Of a stretch of 64,000 nucleotides of DNA, positions 12,415-23,456 are shown one piece after another (positions within the stretch are counted from its first letter, which is position 1; every line of letters starts with the position of its first letter). Source of the DNA: Paramecium pentaurelia (Eukaryota; Ciliophora; Oligohymenophorea; Peniculida; Parameciidae); the NCBI GenBank assembly GCA_905183005.1, contig CAJJDO010000045.1:186001-250000 (forward strand), written 5' to 3'. Below the pieces are notes generated by a model that worked only from the letters and a program-made list of their open reading frames with translations, was not told where the DNA came from and ran no database searches. Made by a program: the position numbers and the translations under genes.

Positions 12415-13558
12415 GTACTTCCTCCTAAAAGAAATGTTTTCTAAGATTCAGATGATGAAAAAAAATAATAACCTTAAGTTACTGCTAAACCAACTTAATA
12501 ATTAACTGTTCCTGCTACTGAAGAACCACCTGTTAGACCTTCAATTTAATAACTATAAAATAAATTAAACTTGAATATGTTTATGAAACCTCCTGGAGAA
12601 TAAGTTACTATGAAAGACATAAAAAAAAATGAAAGAGAAAATGAATCAGAATTTGTAGAATAACAAGCAGAAAGACCAGTTGTATAAAAGAAGAAAGCAA
12701 GAGGAAAATAAGCAATTGATTTTGATGATGACGATTCTAAAAAGAAATCTACTAAACCTACTTTTGTTATAAAGGAGAAAACATAATAAACTTAGAAAGC
12801 TGAAGCAGTGATTGATAGAACATCTTATAGAGAATCAATTAAATTAAATAAATTAAATGATTTTGAAGTTCCAATAACATTGGAAGTGAAAACAGAAAAG
12901 AAAGATATATAAGTTACAATAGCTCCACCAACACAATAATTACCTAGTTTAACATCCAATAAGCCAAGTTAATAAGATCCATTAAAAGTTATAGGTAAAG
13001 AATTCGAATAGAAGTAATCAATTATTTCATAATTTATAGAGGTTTACCAAATTTCTTTAATGATCCACTCGGAGGAGGAGGAAAGAAACAATAATAGCCA
13101 GTATAGATAGGAAATTTACCAGGTTTCGGAGGTAAGTATTGAATATAGATAATAGGTAAATCAAATACTTAGACTACTAATGTTTAAGTAACAGTAACCC
13201 CAACAATTTCTAAACCATAAAGAAAGAATATGTTTAGTGATGATGAAGAAGAGTCAGCTACTAAATTACCAATGCCAGGTCAAAGAGTTGAGTAAAATTA
13301 AATTATTATAGTTGACCTCCTAAACAAGTTATTTAACAATAATAATAAATTGTCCCTCCTTCATAGAAACCGTAAATAAAGAAAAATGTGTTTGATGATG
13401 AATCAGAAGAAGATTTGAAACCACCTCCAAGAGCTCAAGTTTAATAGTAACAAATCAAACCTTCTGAACCAGTAAAGAAACCTGAAGCTCCAAAACCAAC
13501 ACCTGCTTAGTAAAGGAATTAAAGAATGCAAAGAGCATTATTTGAAGATTCTGATTGA
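10667..13558 (+). CDS. WASHC2: WASH-complex subunit FAM21/WASHC2-like protein
   Basis: The N-terminal part resembles the FAM21 head: WTLDQDNKTFIKLDQ, then INQAFNKFLTLSDSRFTEQR, corresponding to the family's NVFNDFLMLSNTQFIENR stretch. The rest is a long disordered Gln/Pro-rich tail with acidic LF-type motifs: GLFDDFDEA, GLFEEDDDDD, KQLFDETEEE, RNVFQDSDDE, KNMFSDDEEE, KNVFDDESEE and RALFEDSD at the very end. In known FAM21 such motifs bind the retromer subunit VPS35 and bring the WASH actin regulator to endosomes. Introns: 10730-10763, 10929-10954, 11097-11121, 11257-11281, 13014-13039, 13132-13155. A further frame change at 13279-13340 is unexplained (see findings). Stop is TGA 13556-13558; coding length is about 890 codons. 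Polyglutamine interrupts the tail near 12350. Confidence 0.8.
12350..12414 (+). repeat. (TAA)n microsatellite encoding polyglutamine
   Basis: An almost perfect run of about twenty TAA triplets within the FAM21-like tail, read as polyglutamine. Use of a single Gln codon suggests recent slippage expansion. Confidence 0.9.
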
Positions 13559-13594
13559 CATACATAATATTAATATATATATAATTATACAAAA

Positions 13595-15408
13595 TCACCA
13601 AATAAAGGGAATCTTTTCTTTCAAATGTTTAAGTCCATATTCACAACTTCGATCTTTTTCTTTATCTTTTTTAGCAAAAGCAATAAGTTTTTTTTCTAAT
13701 TATTAAACATCTCCATCAAATTAATTGATCATATCTTCCAATTCATCTTTTTGAGGTTCCAAATTACCTAACCATCTAGGAGCTGTAATCCATAATTCAC
13801 TAACACTTTCTGTTTTAGGTAAGACAGTAGCACCAACCCATGCCATATTAATAGGTCTAATATCTCTAATTATAGTTTTAACTTCTACTCTTTCAATTTC
13901 ATTTACTTCCATAACTTAGAATTTCTCAATCAATAAAGCTTCTACTTCATCTACAAGATCAATAAGATGAGCTCCTCCTCCTGTAAATAGAATATTATTA
14001 GCTAATTTTTATCTAATTTCTGGATCCTAGACTTAAGCAATAGAATAAGAAATCATATGATCTAAGGGTATCATATAATTAGGATTTAACATTTGATTTC
14101 CTTCTATGAAATATTATTGTTCTTTTTCTTTAGATCCCCAATACCAAGATAATTGAATTCCTCCACTAAGTTCTTCAAAATTGTCTTCTGGATCATATTA
14201 CATTTCAAAAAGACGTCCTGTAAAATCGAAACATTCATGCATATCTTATTTTCTGATTTCATTAAAAGGTTCTGATTCAAAAAGTGTATTGGCAGATATG
14301 TATAATCCATCATTGTGTTAAACAAAGAATCTCTTTTCCTTTTGATTTCTTAAACAATGAAGTTCATAATTGTAATTGAGTTTATCTTCTTTTTGTATTA
14401 ATTGACAAGCTTTTTCTTTAAGTTTTTCCATTTAGAGTAGATCTCCATAATTATTACTTTATAATTATACTGTTTGATCACAAGCATTTCTTTTAGTAAC
14501 TTATCTCATAAGTACTAAATCAATATCTTTACTACCGAAATTCTTTCTCACATATGTTCCAGGCAGAATGACTCCATCATCTACACAAGTAATGTTGATT
14601 TTTTCATAACCAATATCAACAACACAACATTATTAAAGATTAGCTCCAAAACTAGATAAGACTGATTCTAAATGTAAATAAATTCCTTTAAATCCTAATT
14701 ATCTTATTAACATATCTACTAACATTTTAATTTAAATTCTTTAAAAGATATCAGGAATAACTAAAATACAATAGTAATCAGATATATTCTTCAATTCTAA
14801 TTTACAATTCAATCCATATAATGTTAATTTGTATAAATCTTCAATTACATCTTAAATAGTATAATTCTCTGTTAAATTGAAAAATCCATGTTTGATTGGT
14901 TATCTTACTAAATAATCACCTGTAAAGATGTCATCCTCAAATACAATAGATTTATCTTCCATCATTTAAGCAAGAGTACATTATGGTTATTTTTATTCTT
15001 TCTTACCCAAAAATCCTCTTATGTTACGTAAATCTACTTCAATTTTTGCTCTTGGCTTTCCACGCATGCTTTTAGGTTAGGCTTTGAGTGCACCTTTTGA
15101 GATTAATTTTTGTTCCAATAATAAAAGACTTTCATCAATTACAGTGAGATCTGTAGATTAAACTTATTTAAGTTATGATTACACTTTATAACCAATTAAA
15201 GTTCTAAATTTCTTTGGGAGCATTTCTAAATATGATATATATTCTATTTACCGCTTGCTTTATTCATTTTTATACTATGTGATCCATATTAAATGATTAT
15301 ACAATCAGTTCCTCTTTCTATCAAATTTTCAATATTTTAGATCTTATCCTATAATGATTTGATTGTGTTTTAAACATTGTCTTATTATTGGTTTGGTTTA
15401 TCCTACAT
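13595..15408 (-). CDS. ARP8: Actin-related protein 8 (INO80 complex), 595 aa
   Basis: A nuclear actin-fold protein. The start chosen is ATG 15408, because the frame after it contains CIIIQYGSHSIKMNKASE, which aligns with the first beta strands of ARP8 (FIIIHPGSTNLRIGRA); a later ATG at 15274 would remove this. One 26-nt intron at 15226-15251; stop TGA 13597-13595. Further ARP8-like stretches are the CILVIPDIF-type strand, VDIGYEKINITCVDDG, NILFTGGGAHLIDLVDE and, near the C-terminus, RDIRPINMAWVGATVL followed by SELWIT. The family is a subunit of the INO80 chromatin remodeller and binds nucleosomes and actin. The start codon overlaps the stop of the upstream gene by one base (TGATG). Confidence 0.85.
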
Positions 15409-15731
15409 CAATATATTAGATAATAAAATATAATTAATATCACTAATTTATAGCTATGACAACAACATATATTTGTCCCTTCATCACTGAATGTGACTTT
15501 GGCCCAACATTCACTATCATCAGAACATGTCATTAACCATTCAAATTGATATTGTTATTCAATGATGTTATATAATCGAGGAGTATCTTCAACTGATTTA
15601 GCATTACATTCTGAAGATATTACTAACTTGTATTATATTAATTATATACCATGAGCATATTGACCATTATAGCTGAATATTTTTTAGTACTCTAATCCAA
15701 ACACTGTACCAAAAATTATGAGCAAAATCAT
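15408..15731 (-). CDS. Small secreted or membrane-anchored protein, 107 aa
   Basis: ATG 15731 to TGA 15410-15408. Residues 1-14 (MILLIIFGTVFGLE) look like a signal peptide; the last about 14 residues (LVILIIFYYLIY) are hydrophobic and could be a membrane anchor. The middle holds a CSDDSECWAK segment and a CCC cluster, suggesting disulphides outside the cytosol. No family was recognised. It is placed head-to-tail with ARP8 with a one-base overlap, unusually tight even for Paramecium. The coding call rests on the signal peptide, the TGA stop and the absence of in-frame TGA, so it is moderate. Confidence 0.5.
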
Positions 15732-15832
15732 AAATTAAATTATTATCTGCAAATTAATAACATCCAACTAGAAAAATATTTTAGGTCAAAGAGGTATAAC
15801 AAATAATCAAATTCATTTTTATTAATTTGTTT

Positions 15833-16474
15833 ATGAAAACTCGAAGAACTTAAAAGAAAAAATAAAAGAAGTATACCATACTAACAGAAGATGTTAAATA
15901 AGAGATTATAGATTATTATTCTAAACATCCTATTTAGAATTCCTTATTTCATTTGAAAGAAAAATACTAAACATCTATCAAAAATATTAGGAGATGGATT
16001 AGATCTGGTTACAAGAGAAAAAAAGGATGTGGAAGAAAGAAACTTAATGAAAAAGCAGAAGAATAATTAGAATTATGGGTTAAAAAATAATGTATCAAAT
16101 AAAAGAAAAGAGTTTCAAGATAATAAATTAAAATGTAAGCAATCAAGTTCTTTAAAGATTCTAATTTTAAAGCATCTAAAGCTTGGTAAGATGAATTTGT
16201 TAGAAGTAAGAATATAAAAATTAAATAATTACTTTTATTACAAGAAAAAGGATGCTTAAATTACTCTTAAATTAAAACATTTCAATAATTAATCTCCAAA
16301 AGTGGAAAAGATGTTCAATCATTTAGAAATGAAATCCTATAAAACTATGACTTCTTAAGCTAACCTTCCTTTGAAGACAGTTAACAATGTACCAATTCAA
16401 TCAATAAGTAATATTGGAATTATGAAATATTTTAATAAGATTCAATGATGCATTTTTAAGAATTATTTCTCTGA
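15833..16474 (+). CDS. CENP-B-like helix-turn-helix protein, 213 aa (paralogue 1)
   Basis: Starts at ATG 15833 (MKTRRTQKKKQKKYTILTED) and ends at TGA 16472-16474 without introns. Residues of roughly 15 to 125 look like two helix-turn-helix units of the CENP-B/Tc5-transposase type: a first basic HTH ending in IKNIRRWIRSGYKRK, the linker GCGRKKLNEKAEEQLELWV, and a second unit with FKDSNFKASKAWQDEFVRS, where the Ser/Trp spacing is typical of CENP-B-like DNA-binding domains. The C-terminal third is Gln/Asn/Ser-rich. No DDE transposase domain follows, so it is probably a DNA-binding protein derived from, or related to, transposon proteins rather than an active element. A paralogue lies at 40947-41672 on the other strand. 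Confidence 0.75.
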
Positions 16475-16539
16475 TTCATTGTAAAAGAAATTAAATCAAT
16501 TTTTGAATTATTTTATATATAATTAATAAACGAATATAT

Positions 16540-18260
16540 ATGTCTGAATTCGTTTGCTTTGTAGTAGAAGGATAAACTCATTACATTGAAGCTAATAAAT
16601 GTTTAAGTATGACACTCCAAACTGAGAAAAAAGGTCTTGTAAACTATTTAATCTTATTACAAGGTATATACTGCCACTATGCCAAAATGGCTAACGATGG
16701 AAGCATTCTCAGTTTTCTAGTAGTTCCTTAACAATTAATTGGATATTCAGAAAAAATACACTGATTAAACTCTATAAAGACTATTATGGTTAGGTGATCA
16801 TTTGTAAATGGAATTCTTTTAAGAGACTGTAATTCGAGATCTCATTTTAGATAGAGTAACTGTTTAAAATTGCATTATATTCTTAAATGAAGCATTTAAA
16901 AAGCTTAAAGCATGTGAAGTAGTTATCTATTTTCATTCAGGATTCTCCAGAAGTATGGTATTAGATGTTAAATGTGTGTATGAATTTCACAGCTAGGAAT
17001 TTATTACTAATATATTAATCTAATCCTATGGATCTAAATAAGATCAATTAGAAAGTCATTGAAGAGATATTAGAAAGAGCATTAAAACATTATCGAAAAA
17101 AGAATAATCCTGAACTCTTATAAATAGTGTAAAAAATAAGAAATTGTTAAGACATAGTTTAAATAATTACTTAATAAAAATAAACTGTTTTAGCTAAAAA
17201 GATAAATTATCAAACTCATCCTAGTATTAATTGGAAATTATCAAATCTATCATCCATAATAAATAAAGAAACATAATAATTTAAATTTTCTGATTTCACA
17301 TGGAAATTGGTAGCTAAAATGGAAGATAAAATCTTGAAAATTTATTTAAAATTAGAAGACATAGATCCTGAATTAAATTTAAGAATTATTGCCTTATATT
17401 TTTAATTATAACTTTCTTAATTTGGTCTAGAATAATTAAAATTAGTCAATTTAGTTGCAAGCAAAGGAAATAAAATACTATTATGTGAATTTAATGGTAT
17501 ATTATTATTTACTATATAATATAGATCTAAATAAATTTGATTAATAAAAATTGGAATTCACAGTTTATCTTAATACTGATCAAGTATTGACTTTGTGTTT
17601 AAATCATCTATATTATAATTTGAATCCCACATATAATTTAAGTAAATTGGATTTGGATGATAGTTTGATTCTATTAGCAGCTACTCCTCAAATTTAATAA
17701 GCATAAGAAAAGTCATTTCAATTACTATTAGAATTTGGTATATTATTAAAATTATAATTTTAGTACCTTAATTAAATCCTAATGATTATGAAAGATGTAT
17801 CAATTAACTCAACTTATCTTTAATGAATACTGAGTTTTTAATGAAATATATCAAATCACCATTGCATTAATTTATTTAATATGAATTAGATAAGAGATAA
17901 CCATAATAATAGAGATCATATTCTGTTTCTAAAGATTCAAAAAGTTCTTCAAGAATTTTAAGATAGGTAAGTGCAGGAGGAAGTAAGAATGATAAATCAG
18001 GAGATTAATTAGTTAATCGAAGTTAAAGTAGTGAAAAATTACATAATGAAATGCCTATTAATAAATTACAATAATTAAAGAAAACTCCTAGTCAATAAAG
18101 ATTTGAATAATAATAAATAGTTAATAGTGGAATTAGTAATCAATCTGCACTATATTCTCGTAAATAATTATTTGATGAGATAAATATAGTTAACTTTTTA
18201 AAAGTAAAAGATCCTTAACTTATATAAGAATTGAATGAATTGATTAGAATTTATTATTGA
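16540..18260 (+). CDS. BTB/BACK-like domain protein, 539 aa
   Basis: Starts at ATG 16540 (MSEFVCFVVEGQTHYIEAN) and stops at TGA 18258-18260. Introns at 16639-16663, 16919-16940, 17497-17524 and 17738-17763 bring the length to exactly 540 codons. The first about 115 residues have a BTB-like layout: a beta-rich start, then WLTMEAFSVFQQFL and LLWLGDHLQMEFFQE, where LGDHLQM mimics the usual 'aDkyqm' helix, followed by a BACK-like VTVQNCIIFLNEAFKKL. The middle is helical; the last about 150 residues are Ser/Gln/Asn-rich and probably disordered. Such proteins often serve as adaptors for cullin-3 ubiquitin ligases, but the BTB match is weak here and was judged by eye. Confidence 0.65.
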
Positions 18261-18284
18261 TAATTTAAATATTCAATAAACACA

Positions 18285-19282
18285 TCATTCTTTTAAAAGT
18301 CCATGCTTTTTCCAAACACTCTTGAAAAATTCAATTTCATCTGCACTTCCTACTATTATTTCACTCTTTTATTGATATCCTGTAATTTCAGTGTCAAGTA
18401 CAGAGCTTTTACCATTGAAAGACTTTCCTTCTGCCTTCTCGATTAAGAAGGAGAGTGGAGCACACTCATAAAGATATCTCAATTTTGATGGATTTTTGGC
18501 ATCACCAAAACAAGAGAATACTCCTACTTCTTTCAAAAAGATCTAACATATATCTGGTGCCATTCCACCTGAATATCTCAATGTATAGCCATTATGAATC
18601 CAATAATCAACAACTTCTCTGTAAGGAATGTGTTCAGCTATACATCTTGTATTACCAGGACTGAATAATTTGCCTTTTGGTTTAATTTTAATGTTGTCTT
18701 TAGTTAATTCCCAGTGTCCTTATTTATCACCATCTAAACATAATCAAAATTAATGCCATACCAAATAATGTATATTCTTAGACCTTTTATTCTTTCTCAT
18801 TCCAGAATACAACATTTGTTCTGCTTCCATATAAACAACAACAAGCAGATACCATGTCTCTACCTCTTTTTCCAATTAATAAATTTTCATCTGATTTCCA
18901 TATAGCAACTATTGTGCCCACTGCAAAGTTGGTTCCAATAATTGAACTTCCATCCAATGGATCAAATGTTACTATATACTTTCCACCTTCAGAAAGAAGC
19001 TTCATCTAAGAATAATTATTATTATCTATTTACTTCTGGAGTTTCTTCACTTGCTGTATGACTAACAAATCCTGTTTTCTTCAATTCTGTATTTACATTC
19101 AATTCGCATTATACATCCATTTCTAATTGATGATCTCCAAAATCATTTTAAGTATTTGTATAATCTCCACCTCCAGAACAGTATCTCAAAACTCTGGAGT
19201 TTTCAATGAATGCAAGAAGAAGGGCTGAACATACTGAAGAGAGTTCTGGTTCATCACTAAGCTTGACGTGAATAGAGTGCAT
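18285..19282 (-). CDS. Sedoheptulose-1,7-bisphosphatase-like enzyme, 313 aa
   Basis: A member of the fructose/sedoheptulose bisphosphatase family. ATG 19282, introns 19006-19033 and 18734-18761 (28 nt each), stop TGA 18287-18285. The metal-binding motif FDPLDGSS is intact, preceded by ASEETPE and followed by NFAVGTI. Features favouring the sedoheptulose branch over ordinary FBPase are GKLFSPGNTR, GYTLRYSGGMAPD and the late LSFLIEKAEGKSFNGK with SVLD, which follow the plant SBPase pattern. No N-terminal targeting extension is seen, suggesting a cytosolic enzyme. In a heterotroph it could convert sedoheptulose-1,7-bisphosphate (or fructose-1,6-bisphosphate) to the monophosphate, feeding the pentose phosphate pool. 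Substrate preference cannot be settled from sequence. Confidence 0.85.
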
Positions 19283-19410
19283 TTGTCTGGATATTTATAA
19301 ATTAGATCATAAATCGAAAAATTTCCTTAATTAGTGCCTATTATCATGCGTATTATCTTTTAAACTTATATTAAAATGACGCATTTTTTATTTAGTTAAT
19401 CATCATTATC

Positions 19411-19803
19411 TCATTACTATTTTTAGCGTTCATGATTATCATTTGATATCATATAAACTCCTAAACACATTAATATTATTCCAATTAACCATTACAACGA
19501 CAGTGACTCATTCAATAGAAAATACCCATTAAGTCCCTATTTCATATAAATAATTCTTACATTTATAAGATTACCTACTATAAATTATAGTAAAACAGTC
19601 ACTGAAGAGCCATTAATTTGCATTGATTTAAAACTGAATTAAAACATCCATTTATTGAATAATAACATACAAATCAATCCAACTGCTCTAAACATTAATT
19701 ATGATTCATCTTAAAAAGCAATTTTACCTAAATACATAATAATTGTCCTACCAGCATAACTTGCAATTGAACCGCATATACCACTTAATACTGGGAACTC
19801 CAT
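19411..19803 (-). CDS. TMEM42/EamA-like small membrane protein
   Basis: ATG 19803 (MEFPVLSGICGSIASYAGR) to TGA 19413-19411. A 24-nt GTAAG...TAG stretch at 19537-19560 is probably an intron; being a multiple of three it does not alter the frame, and removing it gives NLINGLNGYFLLNESLSLQ, close to the 'GxxxxxE.ls..' turn of EamA/drug-metabolite transporter halves. Four hydrophobic helices are visible (about 122 residues after splicing), as in TMEM42, a half-size member of the superfamily. The C-terminal helix WLIGIILMCLGVYMI is characteristic. Substrate is unknown. It lies about 130 bp upstream of the SBPase-like gene, same strand. Confidence 0.65.
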
Positions 19804-20632
19804 ATTTGTATTATATATATATATATATTATATATTCTTAACTAGTGATTCAATAATAATCACTTTTAAATGTTGATTAATTTTTGTGATCACTTTCTAT
19901 TTCTTCTTCATTTTATACTAATACTAATTCATATCAGATAAATAGAACCCCATTTAATAAAATATATGAATATCCCCTCTTGATAAAAATATGGATCATT
20001 AATTATATAAGACTAGAAAACTAAAAGAAGTTAGAATTTATTCTGCTCTCATTCTCCATTCATAAATCAAATTAAATAAAGATATCTCAAATTTATACTC
20101 TTTATTCAAAACTAATTTTCTATTCATATTCAATAATTCATTATTAACTATACATAACCAGATATTTATAATAAATGTTATTGCCATAATACTGTTACAT
20201 TTTTTATTTTTCTTCTCGTACAAAGAATTCCTTTGTTCTTATATTTTGTAAATTAAGGAATATAATTCTCTTTTTTTAATTAATCCTATTTAATAATGTA
20301 TCATTAAGATAAGCATTTTTTATTCATTATTGAAATATAAGAATTTTTACTTTTTATTATATTTTAAATTAAAAACATTAGTGACAGGACAATAAGTTCT
20401 TTCGTATTAAAAATTAATATAGAGAATATCTATTTAAATGAATAGAATGGATTCATTATTTATAAATTTAGAATCTCTATTTAACTATTATATATAATTT
20501 AATCAATTTTATGATCTAAGATATAAAATTTCCATTTTATATTAGAATAAGGAAACAAAAAAATAACCATGTGTGGATATTTAATTTAATTTTTATCGCA
20601 TATCAAATAAATAATATTTATATCAGATTAAA
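19804..20632. other. Intergenic with one doubtful short frame
   Basis: AT-rich spacer between divergent genes. On the minus strand 20223-19996 there is a 75-codon frame (MYEKKNKKCNSIMAITFI...) with one hydrophobic stretch, ending at TGA 19998-19996. Nothing supports it beyond openness, so it is noted but not called. Confidence 0.4.
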
Positions 20633-23254
20633 ATGGCTTGTCATTTTGTTAGTGAATAAGAAGTTCTTGAATATGCTTCAATGACTAGTTCTCATCATGA
20701 TAATGGTTCTGATAATGATAGTCATAGTGAAAATGAAAGATAATCTAATCAAATAAAAAACCCTATACTTTTAAAATCTGAATCATAATTTTCAGAAAGT
20801 GACTTATCCAATAAAATTAAATTGCCTAGAGGTGGAAGTATAGTAATGACAAAAGTTGGTGCAATTCAGTTCAGTATGGTTCCTGAAACATTAAAAGATA
20901 GTATAAACTTAGGTTTGGATGTCCCTGGAATATTTATTGTACCTTCACATAGATTTGATAAACGATTTTGTTTGTCTGTAGCAGAATTTGAATTCCCAGC
21001 TTATTTCAGTTTTTTTGTAAAGAGAAGACGAGTAACTCTTATAACAGATAAGGAAGGAGAAGAAGCAATAAGATCAATTTTTTAGGAAACATTGCTTGGA
21101 CCTAAAGATTTATCTAAATTTGATTAAGATTTTAGTAGTGATTACAATTTTAGACCAGATATAGTGAAAGAATTAGGACATTTTGCAAAGAATCCTTTTA
21201 ATCCTAGTGAACCATTAACAGTTGATTTATTGATCAATTTTTTAATTTTTGATGAATAAAATCAAGTTAATTTAGGTTAGGATGTAATAGTAAAAAAGGA
21301 AGATTAGAAATTTTTAATATTTGAAAATGGGAAATAGGTAGCTAAGATGAAAAATAAAGTTGAAATTATGATAGATGATGCTAAATCAAATGCATATATA
21401 AAATATGGATTATTTAGTAATCCTAATGATTAATAATATGTTGAACATTATTTTGAATAAACATTTACACCTCCTACATTTGGAGTAACAGTTTTAGGTT
21501 GTTCACATGGATTTGATCCAAAAGGTTCAGTATCAGGTTATATTTTTTGGATAAATGGTTTAGGTGTGATGCTAGATCCACCACCATTTACAACACTACT
21601 CTTAAGAAAGAATGGTATACCTAGTAGATTAGTAAAATGGGTAATTATATCACATAATCATGCTGATCATGATTCTGGAACCTTTTAAAAATTATTAGAA
21701 TCTGAAAAAACTATTTTAATTAGTACTGCAACAATTAAAGAAAGTTTTGTTAGAAAATATGCAGCTATGACTGGTTTTACAGCTAATTATATTGAATCAC
21801 TATTTAACTTTGAAAGAGTTGTTGTAGGAAATCCATTAAAGATAAATGGAGCTTCTTTTGAATTTCATTATTCTTTACATAGTATTCCATGTTTATCTTT
21901 TACAGTAAGATTAGGTGGTTAATCAATTTATTTTAGTGGTGATACATTTTATGAACCAAATGGATTAAAAACAATATTTGAAAAAGGAGTTATTTCAGAA
22001 TAAAGATACAATTTTTTGATGAGTGAAGATAAATGGAAGAATTCACTTATCTTACATGAAGCTGGTGTACCTCCTATTCATACTCCTGCAAAATTATTGG
22101 CATAACTTCCATAAGAAGTTAAAGATAAATTAAGATTAATTCATACTGCAGCCAAAGATATTCCTCCTGATTCTGGATTAAGAGTTCCAGGAGTAGGATT
22201 AGAAAATACAATAGTTTTAATTAATTAAACTGAAGATTCTAGATTAAATACTATTTAAGAATTAAGTTTAATTGAAAATATAGATTTGTTTAAACATGCC
22301 AATATTCATTAAGTAAGATAGATTTTTGAAAGTTCAATTCTTAAGACTTATGAACAAAATTAAAATATTTGTATTTAAGATGAAATTGGATCTGAGTTTT
22401 ATATTATTCGTAAAGGTAATATTAAAATACATTCTGAAAATCCTGTTTTTGTGAAATACTTACATTATGGTGATTATTTTGGTGAAGGATGTTTCTTCAA
22501 TTAAAATAAGAGAAGAGCCAATGCTACTGCCATGAATTAATGTGAGTTGATAACATTGAGTAAAGCAGACTTTTTGAGGATATTTTAAAATGATGATGTT
22601 ATGCAAAAATTAGAAAATCTATAAGTAGTACGATCCTAAACCTAAATTATGGAAAAAAATAAATTCTTTTCTTAATTAACATCCTATCAAAAAATTTAAT
22701 TGGAAATGTTACTAAATTAGAAAAGGTTTTACTAAAAACATTCTATGATTCAATAATATGGTGTTATGTCTACAGTAGCATTTTTTGTGGTTTCTGGTAA
22801 AGCATAAGTGATTTTACCATCTGATTATGTTGTATAACAATTTGAAGGATAATCTGTAAAAGTTAATAGATAAGAATCAATAATTAGTGATCAGACTAAA
22901 TAATAATAATAATAAATTATTGATTAAAAAAAGAAGAGACTCTCTTTACCAATTAATTTAGCAATGCTTGAATAATAAAGACCAAATATCTAAACTCCAG
23001 ATGTTTCAGAGAAGTCATCAATAAGTGATATAAAAGTATATATATATTATTCATAAATTTAGACTTATCCTTTGACTAGTGGCATGTTCTTTGGAGAAAT
23101 TGATTCAATTGTTTAAAACAGAAGAACAACTACAATAGTTGAGGCAGTGGAAGACACTGAAATTATTATCTTAGAATCATCATCATTAAGATCCTTTTTA
23201 GCTGATAATCCTGGACTTATGGTATTATTTTAAGAAAGTATCATTATTGAATGA
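20633..23254 (+). CDS. Metallo-beta-lactamase fold plus two cyclic-nucleotide-binding domains, 864 aa
   Basis: ATG 20633 to TGA 23252-23254, with one probable 27-nt intron at 23036-23062 (in-frame, so inferred from its GTATATATA...TTTAG ends). After an acidic N-terminus of about 60 residues comes a hydrolase domain with the metal motif SHNHADHDSG (HxHxDH) and later His/Asp ligand candidates in HYSLHSIPC and YFSGDTFYE. From about residue 560 there is a cyclic-nucleotide-binding domain with IGSEFYIIRKGNIKI and a phosphate-binding cassette GEGCFFNQNKRRANATA. A second, less regular CNB domain follows, with GMFFGEIDSI and RRTTTIVEA. The combination suggests a hydrolase whose activity is controlled by cAMP or cGMP, possibly a phosphodiesterase; that is inference. 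The neighbouring gene is also a CNB protein. Confidence 0.85.
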
Positions 23255-23456
23255 GATATGGTTTAAAATTATATGGAATTTTAATATTTTTTAAACAACA
23301 TTATAGTGCTTATATTTTTTTAAGTTTTTCAAAAATTAGATTAATTTCTTAGGTAATCTTAGTAATTTATAAGATTATTTGTAATTTATTTTAATTTCCA
23401 TTAAATTATTATGAGTTGATTATTATTACATTATAAAGAATGAATTTAAATATATA

